64,000 nucleotides of DNA, from contig MENQ01000012.1 of NCBI GenBank assembly GCA_001768325.1, forward strand, positions 124,001-188,000. Direction: 5' to 3'. The notes under the pieces are model-generated. The model did not search any database. It was given only the letters and a program-made list of their open reading frames with translations, and was not told the DNA's origin. Position numbers and translations under genes: made by a program. Source of the stretch: Bacteroidetes bacterium GWC2_46_850 (lineage in GTDB: Bacteria; Bacteroidota; Bacteroidia; Bacteroidales; Dysgonomonadaceae). Positions within the stretch are counted from its first letter, which is position 1; the number at the start of each line of letters is the position of its first letter. Of this stretch, positions 36,331 to 45,276 are shown in pieces.

Positions 36331-37245
36331 ATGGAAACAACAAAAATCACAGTTCAGTCGACCATCCTGGCCGACATTCAAAAAGTATGGGATTACTACA
36401 CCCAACCCGAACATATTATTGGTTGGAATTTTGCCAGTGACGACTGGCATTGTCCACGCGTAACCAACGATTTACGCGTGGGTGGCCAATACAGTGCCAG
36501 AATGGAAGCCAAGGATGGGAGTTATGGTTTCGATTTTAACGTGCTGTACGATGAAGTGGTCGAGCATGACAAAATTGCCTACACAATGGAAGATGGCCGA
36601 AAGGCAGTGATCACATTCACTGATGATCACAGCACCACGTTGGTGAAGGTTATATTTGATGCGGAAAACCAGAACGATCGGGAGATGCAAAGGGATGGCT
36701 GGCAGGCCATTTTGGATAATTTCAAAAAATATACGGAGTTGAAAAATCTGCGAATATTTGATTTTTTTGTCGACAAGGTAAACAGTACCATTCATGTAAA
36801 GCATGACTTCAACGCCACCCTTCAAAGAGTTTGGCAAGCCTGGACAACAGCCGAACTGTTAGACCAGTGGTGGGGACCGAAACCCTGGAGAGCCGAGACC
36901 AAAATAATGGATTTCCGTGAAGACGGACACTGGCTTTACGCCATGGTCGGTCCCGAAGGAGAACGGCATTGGGGAAGAGCGGATTATATCAGTATAAAAA
37001 ATGAAGAGTCGTTCAGCGCAAAAGATGGATTCTGCGATGAGAAAGGAACGCTGAATTCTGAGCTTCCTCAGAATTTATGGGAAGTACTGTTTCGTGAAAT
37101 GGGCGACAAAGTATTGGTTGATATAACGCTCACTTTCGATAGCCTTGAAGACCTAGAAACCAACATTCAGATGGGATTTAGAGAAGGCTTTACGATCGGG
37201 TTGAATCAACTGGACGAACTTTTGCTGACACATTTTACAATATAA
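36331..37245 (+). CDS. Tandem SRPBCC (AHSA1-like) domain protein
   Basis: A 304-residue soluble protein; the start at 36331 (METTKITVQ) is preferred to an upstream ATG. It contains two START/AHSA1 domains in tandem. Domain 1 (about residues 1-138) runs from ITVQSTILADIQKVWDYYTQ to GWQAILDNFKKY. Domain 2 (about 150-304) runs from STIHVKHDFNATLQRVWQAWT, with DQWWGPKPW, to GLNQLDELL. Each half has the size of a usual stand-alone AHSA1 protein, so this is a gene fusion. These hydrophobic-pocket proteins bind small ligands; the ligand here is unknown. A hairpin follows. Confidence 0.87.
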   Translation: METTKITVQSTILADIQKVWDYYTQPEHIIGWNFASDDWHCPRVTNDLRVGGQYSARMEAKDGSYGFDFNVLYDEVVEHDKIAYTMEDGRKAVITFTDDHSTTLVKVIFDAENQNDREMQRDGWQAILDNFKKYTELKNLRIFDFFVDKVNSTIHVKHDFNATLQRVWQAWTTAELLDQWWGPKPWRAETKIMDFREDGHWLYAMVGPEGERHWGRADYISIKNEESFSAKDGFCDEKGTLNSELPQNLWEVLFREMGDKVLVDITLTFDSLEDLETNIQMGFREGFTIGLNQLDELLLTHFTI

Positions 37246-37264
37246 GTTTGCCAGATCATAGCAG

Positions 37265-37308
37265 TCACTCCGCATACTGATGTCATGTCGGTATGCAGAG
37301 TGATTTAT
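37265..37308 (+). terminator. Terminator after the SRPBCC gene
   Basis: A 13-position stem (37265-37277 with 37291-37303) with one C-A mismatch and a 13-nt loop, followed by a short T-rich tail. Confidence 0.65.
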
Positions 37309-37394
37309 TCAAACCCTGTTTCTTCCTGCTTCATAAAATGTTGATTCAAGACAACAAAAAACACCGAATTGTGTTTTTTATAAAGAACAGTTGC

Positions 37395-37402
37395 TATCTT
37401 TG
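37395..37402 (+). promoter_or_regulatory. -7 box (TATCTTTG) for the AAA ATPase gene
   Basis: TATCTTTG lies 21 nt before ATG 37424 and overlaps the upstream in-frame TTG, supporting 37424 as the start. Confidence 0.55.
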
Positions 37403-37423
37403 TCGGACAAAAGAATAATAATT

Positions 37424-38623
37424 ATGGAAGAACTTTATTATATCTTTAACAGGCAGTTGCAAAATGTAAGTATGCCTTTTTTTAGGTATCTGCACAACCG
37501 GATTGACTGGACTAACCGATTGATTTTTATTCTTGGTGCAAGGGGTAGTGGGAAAACTACGTTATTGCTTCAGCATATTAAAAAGAATTTTGGAGAAGCA
37601 CCTAAAAATGTGTTATACGCCAGTTTGGATCATATCTGGTTTTCGGCGAACAAGCTTTATGATTTGGGACAAGACTTTGTGATGAACGGAGGAGAGTATC
37701 TTTTTCTTGACGAAGTACATAAGTACAAAAACTGGTCCCAGGAAGTCAAAAACCTCTATGATGCTTTTCCCGAGCTGCATATTGTATTAACCGGTTCCTC
37801 AATACTGGAAATTTATAAAGGGAATGCAGATCTAAGCAGAAGAGCGGTTCAATATACATTACAAGGAATGTCGTTCAGGGAATTTCTACTATTTGAGAAA
37901 GGAATAGTTTTTGAAGCAATCCCTTTAGAGGAACTGATAGTAAACCATCTTCAGTTATGTTCCGTCATAACAAAACAGCTGAAGATACTTCCAGCCTTTG
38001 GTCATTATCTGGATTATGGTTATTTTCCCTACTATAAAGAGAATATCAAATCATATCATCTGCGTTTGATTCAGACTGTAAACACGGTACTGGAGATCGA
38101 TCTTCCTGCGGTAGAGAGTATCGATTATTATTCCATCGACAAGATCAAGCAATTGCTCTACATCATTGCTCAAATGGTGCCCTTTTCGCCCAATATAAGT
38201 CAGTTAAGCCAACAGATTGGAGTGTCTAGGAACAGCCTGCTCTCCTATATCCGGTATCTGGAAAGAAGCCATATAATCCAAACATTGGAACAACAAAATG
38301 GGAAGCCAGGCAGGCTGACCAAACCTGAAAAGATTTATTTACACAACACCAATTACAATTTTGCCTTTGCCGTAAATCATCAACCAGATATTGGCAATGT
38401 GCGGGAGACCTTTTTTTGTAATCAGTTGAAACCAGTCGCCAATGTATCATTTACCAGTAAAACAGACTTCAGAGTTAATGATCGGTACTATTTTGAAGTC
38501 GGTGGCAGGAATAAAGGACATGAACAGATAGTGGGTCTTGACAGAGCCTATATTGCAGCAGATAATATCGAGCTGGGATTTGGTAATAAAATTCCACTCT
38601 GGCTTTTTGGGTTTCTGTATTGA
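37424..38623 (+). CDS. AAA ATPase with DUF4143 (orphan P-loop protein)
   Basis: A 399-residue cytoplasmic protein. The AAA domain has Walker A GARGSGKTT at residues 38-46, Walker B YLFLDEVHK, and sensor-1 IVLTGSS. A winged-helix region near 230-290 (ISQLSQQIGVSRNSLLSYI) is followed by the C-terminal DUF4143 nuclease-like fold. This architecture is widespread in Bacteroidota, often in many copies and in variable regions; the function is unknown, with suggested roles as toxins, NTPases or mobile-region genes. It stands directly before the Wadjet operon but is separated from it by 157 nt that contain the operon's own promoter. Confidence 0.88.
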   Translation: MEELYYIFNRQLQNVSMPFFRYLHNRIDWTNRLIFILGARGSGKTTLLLQHIKKNFGEAPKNVLYASLDHIWFSANKLYDLGQDFVMNGGEYLFLDEVHKYKNWSQEVKNLYDAFPELHIVLTGSSILEIYKGNADLSRRAVQYTLQGMSFREFLLFEKGIVFEAIPLEELIVNHLQLCSVITKQLKILPAFGHYLDYGYFPYYKENIKSYHLRLIQTVNTVLEIDLPAVESIDYYSIDKIKQLLYIIAQMVPFSPNISQLSQQIGVSRNSLLSYIRYLERSHIIQTLEQQNGKPGRLTKPEKIYLHNTNYNFAFAVNHQPDIGNVRETFFCNQLKPVANVSFTSKTDFRVNDRYYFEVGGRNKGHEQIVGLDRAYIAADNIELGFGNKIPLWLFGFLY

Positions 38624-38707
38624 ACCCTGCTCTCATCATTAATTGAAAAATAACTCATCACACTTACTTTTTTAGTTTTCTCGTTATCCTGCCGATTTTT
38701 CATTAAG

Positions 38708-38738
38708 TTTGTTCTCTGAGCATAATCTTATAATTTTG
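38708..38738 (+). promoter_or_regulatory. Wadjet operon promoter (TTTG-N19-TAATTTTG)
   Basis: A -33 box TTTG at 38708-38711, a 19-nt spacer and a -7 box TAATTTTG at 38731-38738: the best-formed Bacteroidota promoter seen in this window. Start of transcription is expected near 38745, some 35 nt before the first gene. Confidence 0.8.
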
Positions 38739-38780
38739 AATGGGGTAGCGTTCACAAAACAAGTGAACAGAAACACATAG

Positions 38781-39974
38781 ATGAATACATTTTCCAATAT
38801 AAAAGAACTGCTCAAAACCTTATCGAGGGAACAGGCATTGCTGTCAGAGATGTTTGAGAAACGAAAAACATTCTCGTACAAATATGATTACGCACTGGAG
38901 CTTGTGGAGCAGGACGAGAGTAGGATCAAATATCTGGTTGAACATGGCGTGATACGTGAAAATGGAAACTGGTTGGAACTAGATGATCAGTTTTTACAGT
39001 TTTTTGAACAGGTATTGGAGGTGAACGAAGAGATCAACATCTCATTAATCGATTCCCATATTCAGCATTTAAAAGATCAGATCAACTATTACCTGAAAGA
39101 AAACAACGAACAACGAAAATATAACTACCTGCGGGCGATCAAAAGTTCATTGAGAAAAATGGGAGTCATCACCCTGAGGAACATCGTCGATTTAAAGAGA
39201 AATATCGACAATACGTTCAAGAATGAGCCCAATTACAAGATCAAGCGAGCAAAACTGGAGTCACTTGACAAGAAGCGGGATGATATTTCTTCGTTTATTC
39301 GTCGGATCGAACAACTGTTGGAAGAGGAAGAGAAAACATTCTTTGCAATTGCCCTGGACGATGACCTGATTCAGATTATTCATTTGTTGAAGGTTGAGTT
39401 GAATGAATGCCGACATAATCTTATTGCAGCACAAAAGCAGATCATCGAATACCTCAACCAGATACAGTATCAAAGCCGGGTTGTTGAGAAAATACGACAA
39501 CTGAAATATCTGAAAGACCAGTTTACCATCCGTCACGACACCAATATCGATCAGATGCTCGCGTCAGACAGACATCTTATATATGAGACAAGGCCCACTT
39601 ATCCACTGAAGCTGGCGCTGGATTATCTGGGCAGCGATGAGGCACTCGACAGCATCCGGAAAATGTATCACGAAAGGGTATCGAATGTGAAGATGGAGCT
39701 CCCTCTCGCGCCTGCGCTGTCACTTGAACTCTTGAATGAGGAGATTCAGACTGAAATACAGGTGAACCTTGAGGAAGTGAAAAATGGTTTTATCGCTTCT
39801 GGTAAGGACCTCTTCAATTTTGTCGCGGGTTATCCATATGATAAAGAGTTATCGTTCGATGAGCAAGTGACTATTTTCTGTCAGATGATCTCTTTGTATG
39901 AAGCCGATTTCCAGTTTACAGACCAATTCAATTTTTTCAACGACGTAGAGTACGCGCTCGTTTATCCAAAATAA
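38781..39974 (+). CDS. jetA: Wadjet JetA-like subunit (MukF/MksF-type kleisin)
   Basis: A 397-residue soluble protein, first of four tightly packed genes. N-terminal about 90 residues look like a winged-helix (YLVEHGVIRENGNWLELD). The middle (about 100-260) is strongly charged and helical with coiled-coil character. The C-terminal part resembles the winged-helix end of bacterial kleisins. I do not recognise it by a sharp signature; the call rests on the operon, as the subunit that bridges the SMC heads in Wadjet/MksBEF systems. It would recruit JetB and the SMC JetC to DNA. Stop codon is 6 nt before jetB. Confidence 0.7.
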   Translation: MNTFSNIKELLKTLSREQALLSEMFEKRKTFSYKYDYALELVEQDESRIKYLVEHGVIRENGNWLELDDQFLQFFEQVLEVNEEINISLIDSHIQHLKDQINYYLKENNEQRKYNYLRAIKSSLRKMGVITLRNIVDLKRNIDNTFKNEPNYKIKRAKLESLDKKRDDISSFIRRIEQLLEEEEKTFFAIALDDDLIQIIHLLKVELNECRHNLIAAQKQIIEYLNQIQYQSRVVEKIRQLKYLKDQFTIRHDTNIDQMLASDRHLIYETRPTYPLKLALDYLGSDEALDSIRKMYHERVSNVKMELPLAPALSLELLNEEIQTEIQVNLEEVKNGFIASGKDLFNFVAGYPYDKELSFDEQVTIFCQMISLYEADFQFTDQFNFFNDVEYALVYPK

Positions 39975-39980
39975 GTTGTT

Positions 39981-40556
39981 ATGAATGTTCCTAGGCAGAC
40001 CGCGCAGATATTTGAAATATTGAGCAAAGGGCAGTTTATCTGTTCCAACAGCTCTGATGTTGAAATAAAGAGGCTTTATGATCTACTCGATGAGGAGGAG
40101 AACTACGAGAAGTTGTACAATTACTTCCGGCAAATTAATTTTACTCTTGAAAAAGGAGATGGATTTTTTTACTTTTCAAGAGTGGAGAACCGGGTTGATC
40201 TGGAACGCAAAATTAAGCAATCCTTTAAATGGATCGACCTGCTCGATTTTTTTAAAACATTCGATTCCTCATTTGGTGCGGGTACCCGTTTCGTACCTTC
40301 AGATATACTGGTGCAACTGAATGTGAACGCCGAGCTGAAGACAAAGTTGAGCTCCCTGAAACAATACACTCCCGAGAGATCAAAATATTCCGATATACTT
40401 TCTAAAATCATCAACGACATGCGAAACGAACGTTTAATCGAACTTGAGAATGAGATTTCGGAACAATATAAAGTGTTGTCCTCTTTCAAATACCTGGAAG
40501 AGCTGGTGTTATCGATACAAATAACTGACGAAGCAATCAATGAGATACCTGAATAA
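39981..40556 (+). CDS. jetB: Wadjet JetB-like subunit (MukE/MksE-type)
   Basis: A 191-residue soluble protein. It reads as two small winged-helix units: the first around residues 1-65 (QTAQIFEILSKGQFI, then the wing GDGFFYFSR) and the second around 70-130 (WIDLLDFFKTFD). A helical tail follows. This is the size and shape of MukE/MksE, the kite subunit that binds the kleisin. The last 17 nt overlap the start of the SMC gene in another frame, which implies translational coupling and fixed stoichiometry. Confidence 0.72.
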   Translation: MNVPRQTAQIFEILSKGQFICSNSSDVEIKRLYDLLDEEENYEKLYNYFRQINFTLEKGDGFFYFSRVENRVDLERKIKQSFKWIDLLDFFKTFDSSFGAGTRFVPSDILVQLNVNAELKTKLSSLKQYTPERSKYSDILSKIINDMRNERLIELENEISEQYKVLSSFKYLEELVLSIQITDEAINEIPE

Positions 40557-43500
40557 AGTCATATTCATAGAAAGTGCGAATACCCGTTATGCAGAGATCA
40601 AACTGGATGGGAACATACACCTGATTGGCACACAGGGTGTAGGAAAGAGTACCTTGTTGCGGGCCTTGCTGTTCTTTTACAACGCGAACCAGCAAAAGCT
40701 GGGCATTCCGATTGAGAAAAAGCGATTTATTGACTTTTATTTTCGATACCAGAATTCATTTATCGTGTACGAAGTGATGCACGAGAACGGGCCATTCTCT
40801 GTGATTACCTATAAATCGAGGGGAAGGGTGGTCTTTCGCTTTATTAATTCGGCATACCAGAAAGCCCACTTCATTGATCAAGCCAATGGACAGGTGGCTG
40901 GATCCTGGGATGTGGTACGCGATAACCTGAGCCGCGATGGGATAAAATATACCCGTTTGTTGGATCGATATGAAACATATCGTGACATCATCTACGGGAA
41001 CAACAAAGGACTCGGGAGTGAATTCCGAAAATATGCCTTGCTTGAGAGCAAGCAATACCAGAACATCCCCAGGGCGATTCAGCATGTGTTCCTGAACTAT
41101 AAAGTGGAAAGCGATTTTATCAAGGACACAATCATCAAGTCACTGGATGACGAAGAGATACCCATTGATCTGTCAAATTATACTTTTCACCTGAAAGATT
41201 TTGAAACGCAGCTGAACGACATCAGATTGTGGACTGAACAGCCCGTCAGGGGAGAGAACAGGATCCGGAAGCTGGCGGGTAAAATAATTGAAATATTCTC
41301 ACATATCCGCTATATAGAGCAGGACTTCAGACGTCTATCGGGAGAGCTCATGATCAGGTTGCATGATAACGATCAACAGCTTACGAAACTCGAAGCGTTG
41401 CTTAACAAAGAGGAAGAAAAGAAAGATGCTGCACTGGAACGACAGAAGAAATCGCTGGCGTACTACGACGAGCGGAAGAAAAAGCTATCGGAAGAGAAGG
41501 GAGTTTTTGTCAACAAGTTACGAGAAGCCCGTCAGAAAAGCGAAGAATACCGCCACCTGCACATGGACGAGGTTTTGTCACGTATCGACAAGAAGGGCGA
41601 ACTGTTACAGGAGCAACAAGCCATCACCAGTCAGCAGATGTTGCTCGAAAGTAATTTCAACGACATCAGGCAGAAATACGAAAGACAGATCGAACAACTT
41701 CACAACCAGTTTGAGTCCTACCGAAACAATCAGAACGAAAAGCTGCACAAGCTGAGGGATGAATTTTTCCGGTTTAAGGAAACGCTTGCCGAAGAATACG
41801 AACAAGGGAACATCGCAATAAAAGAACAATTCAAGGAACAACGTGTGCACGCAATGAAACGGTTGGATGAAATCAAAGAGGAGCTCATGAAACTTCAGAA
41901 CAGGCGCTTTGAAATCAAACACAGACGTTATCACGAAGCAGAGATCACCCAATGTAAAGAACAGATTCATTCTTATGATGGGGAGGGCAAGCTGGCACTC
42001 CTGGAAATAGAGCGTCTCAGAAATGAAAATACAACATTTGAACAACAGTGGAGGATGGAGGAGGAGCGGCTTAAGGCGCTGGCTGAAAACGAAAAAAATG
42101 AGTGCATAAAAGCAAGGCAGCAACTCTCCGCAAGGATGGATGAGATCCGTTTCCGCATAGAGAATAGCAAAGACTCACTGTATGGCTGGTTGAACAGTGC
42201 GTATCCCGGCTGGGAGCATACGATCGGAAAGGTGATTGATGAGGAACAGGTGTTGTTCTCATCGGGACTTTCACCTGTGATCACCTCTTCCGCTCCGGAT
42301 AGTTTTTACGGTATCAAAATCAATCTCGATGAAATAAAAAAAAATATCAAGACCGTTTCCGATTATGAAGCGGAGATCGCGTCTTTGAAAGACACGAGTG
42401 ACGAAAAAAGACTTGAAATCAACCAGGTCGATCAACGTTTGGGAGAGCAGCTGGACAAACTGAAAAAAAGATACCTCCCTCGCATCAAGGAAAATAAAGA
42501 ACAGATCATAAAATGCCAGTACGATCTCTCGCAATACAAGATTGCGTCGGATAAGGCGAACCTTGAACTCGACGGTTTACAGCGAAAAGCGGAAGAAGAC
42601 AAGAAAAATCATCTGGATGAAATCAACCAGCAGATAGACAAGGCACAAGTCGCTAAGGTGGAGGCAAGAAAAGAGCTGGATAGCATAGAAGATCAGACCG
42701 AAAAGAAAATCCAGGCGAAACAGAAAGAGAAAACAGCAAAAATTGAGGAACAACAAAAACAATTCGATAGCAGCAAGTCTCAGATGGAGCTGGCTGTCAC
42801 CAACAAGAAATCGGAAACAGCGGTCGCCGTGGAGGCATTAAGGGCAGATCAGAATAAAGAGCTGGAAGACAAAGGAGCGGATACCCAGCAGATCAACCTG
42901 CTCCAGGCTAAGCTGCGCGCGATAGAAGCTGAATTGAAATACATTGAGGATAACAGTGAGCTTGCCTTCAATTACAAGAAAGACAAGAAAGAACTGTTGG
43001 ATCGAATGGATTATTTCAGCCTGCAACGTGATTTACTGGATGAGAAGTTGAAAGAGATAGCATCAAGACAAGCAGACCAACAACGGAAACAGAGAGACGA
43101 ACAGGAGCTGATTCATGTCCATATCGACCAGCTAAAAAAAGAGATTGCAGCCATTGAGGAGGACAGTCGTCAGTTTGCCGAATTCAGGCAAACAGACGCT
43201 TATACCAATCACATTGCCCTGTTCGAACAGAAGAACGGTCACGAGTCATCCGGAAAAAGTGGCGTGGTGCTTATCCGGGAGCTCACGAATAACTATTATT
43301 TCCGGATCAAGCAGATGGAAACATTGAGAGAAAATGTACAGCTGTTCACCGGAAATTTCAGCGAGCAGAACATTTTCAAGTTCAAGACACGGTTGATTGA
43401 AGAGTCAGAATACCGGCAGTTCGCCGAAGCGTTGCAGGAGTTTATCGAAGAAGATAAAATCAGTGAGTACGAGAAGCGTGTGAACGAATTGTTTGCCCGG

Positions 43501-44238
43501 ATCATTCAACAGGTGGGGAACGAAACGGAGCAGTTGCTTTCTAAAGAATCTGCCATTCGGAAAGTGGTCAATGAGATTAATGCCGATTTCAGGCAAAAGA
43601 ATTTTGTTGGTGTCATCAAGAGTATTGAATTGCGTGTGGTGCCCAGTAGCAACAAGATCGTGCAGCTGTTGGGAGAGATCAAGCAGTTCAACGATGACAA
43701 TCTGTACAATTTCGGAGAAGTGAACCTGTTCAACTCCGAGCAGCAGAGCAGGGAAGAGAACAACCGGAAAGCGGTTCAGTACCTGTCCGCGTTGAACAAA
43801 TCCATTTCCGGTTACCGGAACAGTACCATCACGCTGAGTGACTCGTTTGAATTGGAGTTCAGGGTGGTGGAAAATGACAATGATACCGGTTGGGTGGATA
43901 AACTGGCCAATGTGGGATCTGATGGGACGGACGTACTGGTCAAGGCGATGATCAACATCATGCTGTTGAATGTCTTCAAGGAAGGGGCAACCCGGAACCA
44001 GTTCAAAGATTTCCGGCTGCACTGCATGATGGATGAGATAGGCAAACTGCACCCCAACAATGTGCGGGGTATCCTGAAATTTGCCAACGACAGGAAAATC
44101 TTTCTGGTGAACGGCTCCCCCCAGTCGTTCGATGCCCTCGCATACCGGTACACCTATCAGCTGAGCAAAAAAAGGGACACCCAGCTCGACAGGGAGATCA
44201 CGGTTGTTCATCGTATCGTTACCAACCATCGCCTGTAA
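40540..44238 (+). CDS. jetC: Wadjet JetC-like SMC ATPase (MukB/MksB-type)
   Basis: A 1232-residue SMC-family motor. The N-terminal ATPase half has Walker A GTQGVGKST at residues 30-38. Two very long coiled-coil arms (about 240-540 and 600-1000, rich in Glu, Lys, Gln) flank a small globular hinge near 545-600 (LYGWLNSAYPGWE). The C-terminal ATPase half carries a signature-like loop GSDGTD at 1126-1131 and Walker B with Asp1165-Glu1166 in CMMDEIGKL. All ATPase parts look complete. In Wadjet the SMC extrudes DNA loops and senses small circles. The chromosomal condensin Smc is a different family lacking this gene neighbourhood. Confidence 0.9.
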   Translation: MRYLNKVIFIESANTRYAEIKLDGNIHLIGTQGVGKSTLLRALLFFYNANQQKLGIPIEKKRFIDFYFRYQNSFIVYEVMHENGPFSVITYKSRGRVVFRFINSAYQKAHFIDQANGQVAGSWDVVRDNLSRDGIKYTRLLDRYETYRDIIYGNNKGLGSEFRKYALLESKQYQNIPRAIQHVFLNYKVESDFIKDTIIKSLDDEEIPIDLSNYTFHLKDFETQLNDIRLWTEQPVRGENRIRKLAGKIIEIFSHIRYIEQDFRRLSGELMIRLHDNDQQLTKLEALLNKEEEKKDAALERQKKSLAYYDERKKKLSEEKGVFVNKLREARQKSEEYRHLHMDEVLSRIDKKGELLQEQQAITSQQMLLESNFNDIRQKYERQIEQLHNQFESYRNNQNEKLHKLRDEFFRFKETLAEEYEQGNIAIKEQFKEQRVHAMKRLDEIKEELMKLQNRRFEIKHRRYHEAEITQCKEQIHSYDGEGKLALLEIERLRNENTTFEQQWRMEEERLKALAENEKNECIKARQQLSARMDEIRFRIENSKDSLYGWLNSAYPGWEHTIGKVIDEEQVLFSSGLSPVITSSAPDSFYGIKINLDEIKKNIKTVSDYEAEIASLKDTSDEKRLEINQVDQRLGEQLDKLKKRYLPRIKENKEQIIKCQYDLSQYKIASDKANLELDGLQRKAEEDKKNHLDEINQQIDKAQVAKVEARKELDSIEDQTEKKIQAKQKEKTAKIEEQQKQFDSSKSQMELAVTNKKSETAVAVEALRADQNKELEDKGADTQQINLLQAKLRAIEAELKYIEDNSELAFNYKKDKKELLDRMDYFSLQRDLLDEKLKEIASRQADQQRKQRDEQELIHVHIDQLKKEIAAIEEDSRQFAEFRQTDAYTNHIALFEQKNGHESSGKSGVVLIRELTNNYYFRIKQMETLRENVQLFTGNFSEQNIFKFKTRLIEESEYRQFAEALQEFIEEDKISEYEKRVNELFARIIQQVGNETEQLLSKESAIRKVVNEINADFRQKNFVGVIKSIELRVVPSSNKIVQLLGEIKQFNDDNLYNFGEVNLFNSEQQSREENNRKAVQYLSALNKSISGYRNSTITLSDSFELEFRVVENDNDTGWVDKLANVGSDGTDVLVKAMINIMLLNVFKEGATRNQFKDFRLHCMMDEIGKLHPNNVRGILKFANDRKIFLVNGSPQSFDALAYRYTYQLSKKRDTQLDREITVVHRIVTNHRL

Positions 44239-44240
44239 AG

Positions 44241-45113
44241 ATGAAAAAGCTGTCCTTGTCCACGGCAGAAAAATTGCTCCAACTCCGAAATGGGGAGAGA
44301 CTGCAGGCGAGTAAACTTCTGCAAGCCATTTTTCAGGAACTCCTTGCTGAAAATATCCTGTATAAAACAGGCAAGACACGGGGGCTCTTGCTGCTTGTAA
44401 ACAGCGGTCAATTTGATCTCTACCTGCAGAACCGCTATGCTATTGCCGACTTGAATGAATATGTGACCCTGTTGCGGCAGGAGAATTATTCTCGATCCGA
44501 CCTGGTCCGGGTCTCTACCGATTCGAAATTATCAGCGATACGAAGTTTCAAAGGTTTCCTGGTTAATTGCTATGAACCGGTGGACGTTATGCTGAATCAT
44601 TCCAAAACCATCCTTCAGCCCCTGCCCGGTTTATTTCATTTCATTTATGATTACGAAAATTTTATTCCCGATAGCCAATGTACCATTGTGGGCGTGGAGA
44701 ACCCTGAAAACTTCCGGTACATAGAAAAACAGAAAAAAATATTTCAGCACCTCAAGCCGCTGTTTATCAGTCGATACCCGCAAGGTCAACATGCCGACAT
44801 CATCCGGTGGCTAAAAATGATTCCCAATCCTTATCTTCATTTTGGCGATTTTGATCTGGCTGGTATCAATATCTACCAGAATGAATTTAAAAAATATATC
44901 CCGGAGAAATCAACTTTTTTCATTCCCGATCACATGGAGGAGCTGATTCGGATATATGGTAATCCCAGTCGGTATGACGATCAGAAACTGCACCTGGATA
45001 AAGCCGGCATCCTGGAAGAAGAGGTGGTAGAACTGATTCGCATCATCCACAAGCACAAAAAAGGATTGGATCAGGAAATTTTTCAAAACTTTGGAAATAA
45101 TGACCAACCATGA
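44241..45113 (+). CDS. jetD: Wadjet JetD-like TOPRIM nuclease
   Basis: A 290-residue protein, start 2 nt after the SMC stop. The N-terminal part (about 1-130) is a helical/winged-helix arm as in DUF3322. The C-terminal TOPRIM domain (DUF2220-like) shows the metal-binding glutamate Glu153 in VGVENPENF and the DxD motif Asp203-Phe-Asp205 in HFGDFDLAGINIY. These residues match the active site that cleaves plasmid DNA in JetD. It is shorter than the 380-400 residues I recall for type I JetD, so the arm is compact. With jetABC it completes a four-gene anti-plasmid system. Confidence 0.85.
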   Translation: MKKLSLSTAEKLLQLRNGERLQASKLLQAIFQELLAENILYKTGKTRGLLLLVNSGQFDLYLQNRYAIADLNEYVTLLRQENYSRSDLVRVSTDSKLSAIRSFKGFLVNCYEPVDVMLNHSKTILQPLPGLFHFIYDYENFIPDSQCTIVGVENPENFRYIEKQKKIFQHLKPLFISRYPQGQHADIIRWLKMIPNPYLHFGDFDLAGINIYQNEFKKYIPEKSTFFIPDHMEELIRIYGNPSRYDDQKLHLDKAGILEEEVVELIRIIHKHKKGLDQEIFQNFGNNDQP

Positions 45114-45276
45114 TTGAGAAGAAGGAGAGAGACCCTGCGAGTTTTATTAAGTAAGCGCCTCGTGTAACACTAGCTAAGGTGAAATTGCAAATCGAGCTGC
45201 TTGATGTCAATCTTAGCATGGGGCAATAATCATCCTGTTTGTTATAAACAGTCAGTGTACCTCTGATTCTCAGAAA
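45114..45276. other. Gap between jetD and the DUF2200 gene
   Basis: 163 nt with no reading frame of note; a short inverted repeat (CTGTTT/AAACAG at 45235-45251) is the only structure seen and no T run follows. Confidence 0.4.

Noticed and set aside
40540-44238. Chromosomal Smc/MukB condensin
   Set aside because: The four-gene neighbourhood with a TOPRIM nuclease fits Wadjet; the housekeeping Smc would not carry it.
43405-44379. A 324-codon open frame opposite the SMC gene
   Set aside because: It overlaps the conserved SMC head domain on the other strand and has no family signature.
37246-45276. Integrative element around the Wadjet operon
   Set aside because: No integrase, direct-repeat ends or tRNA target found at the borders, so an element cannot be delimited.
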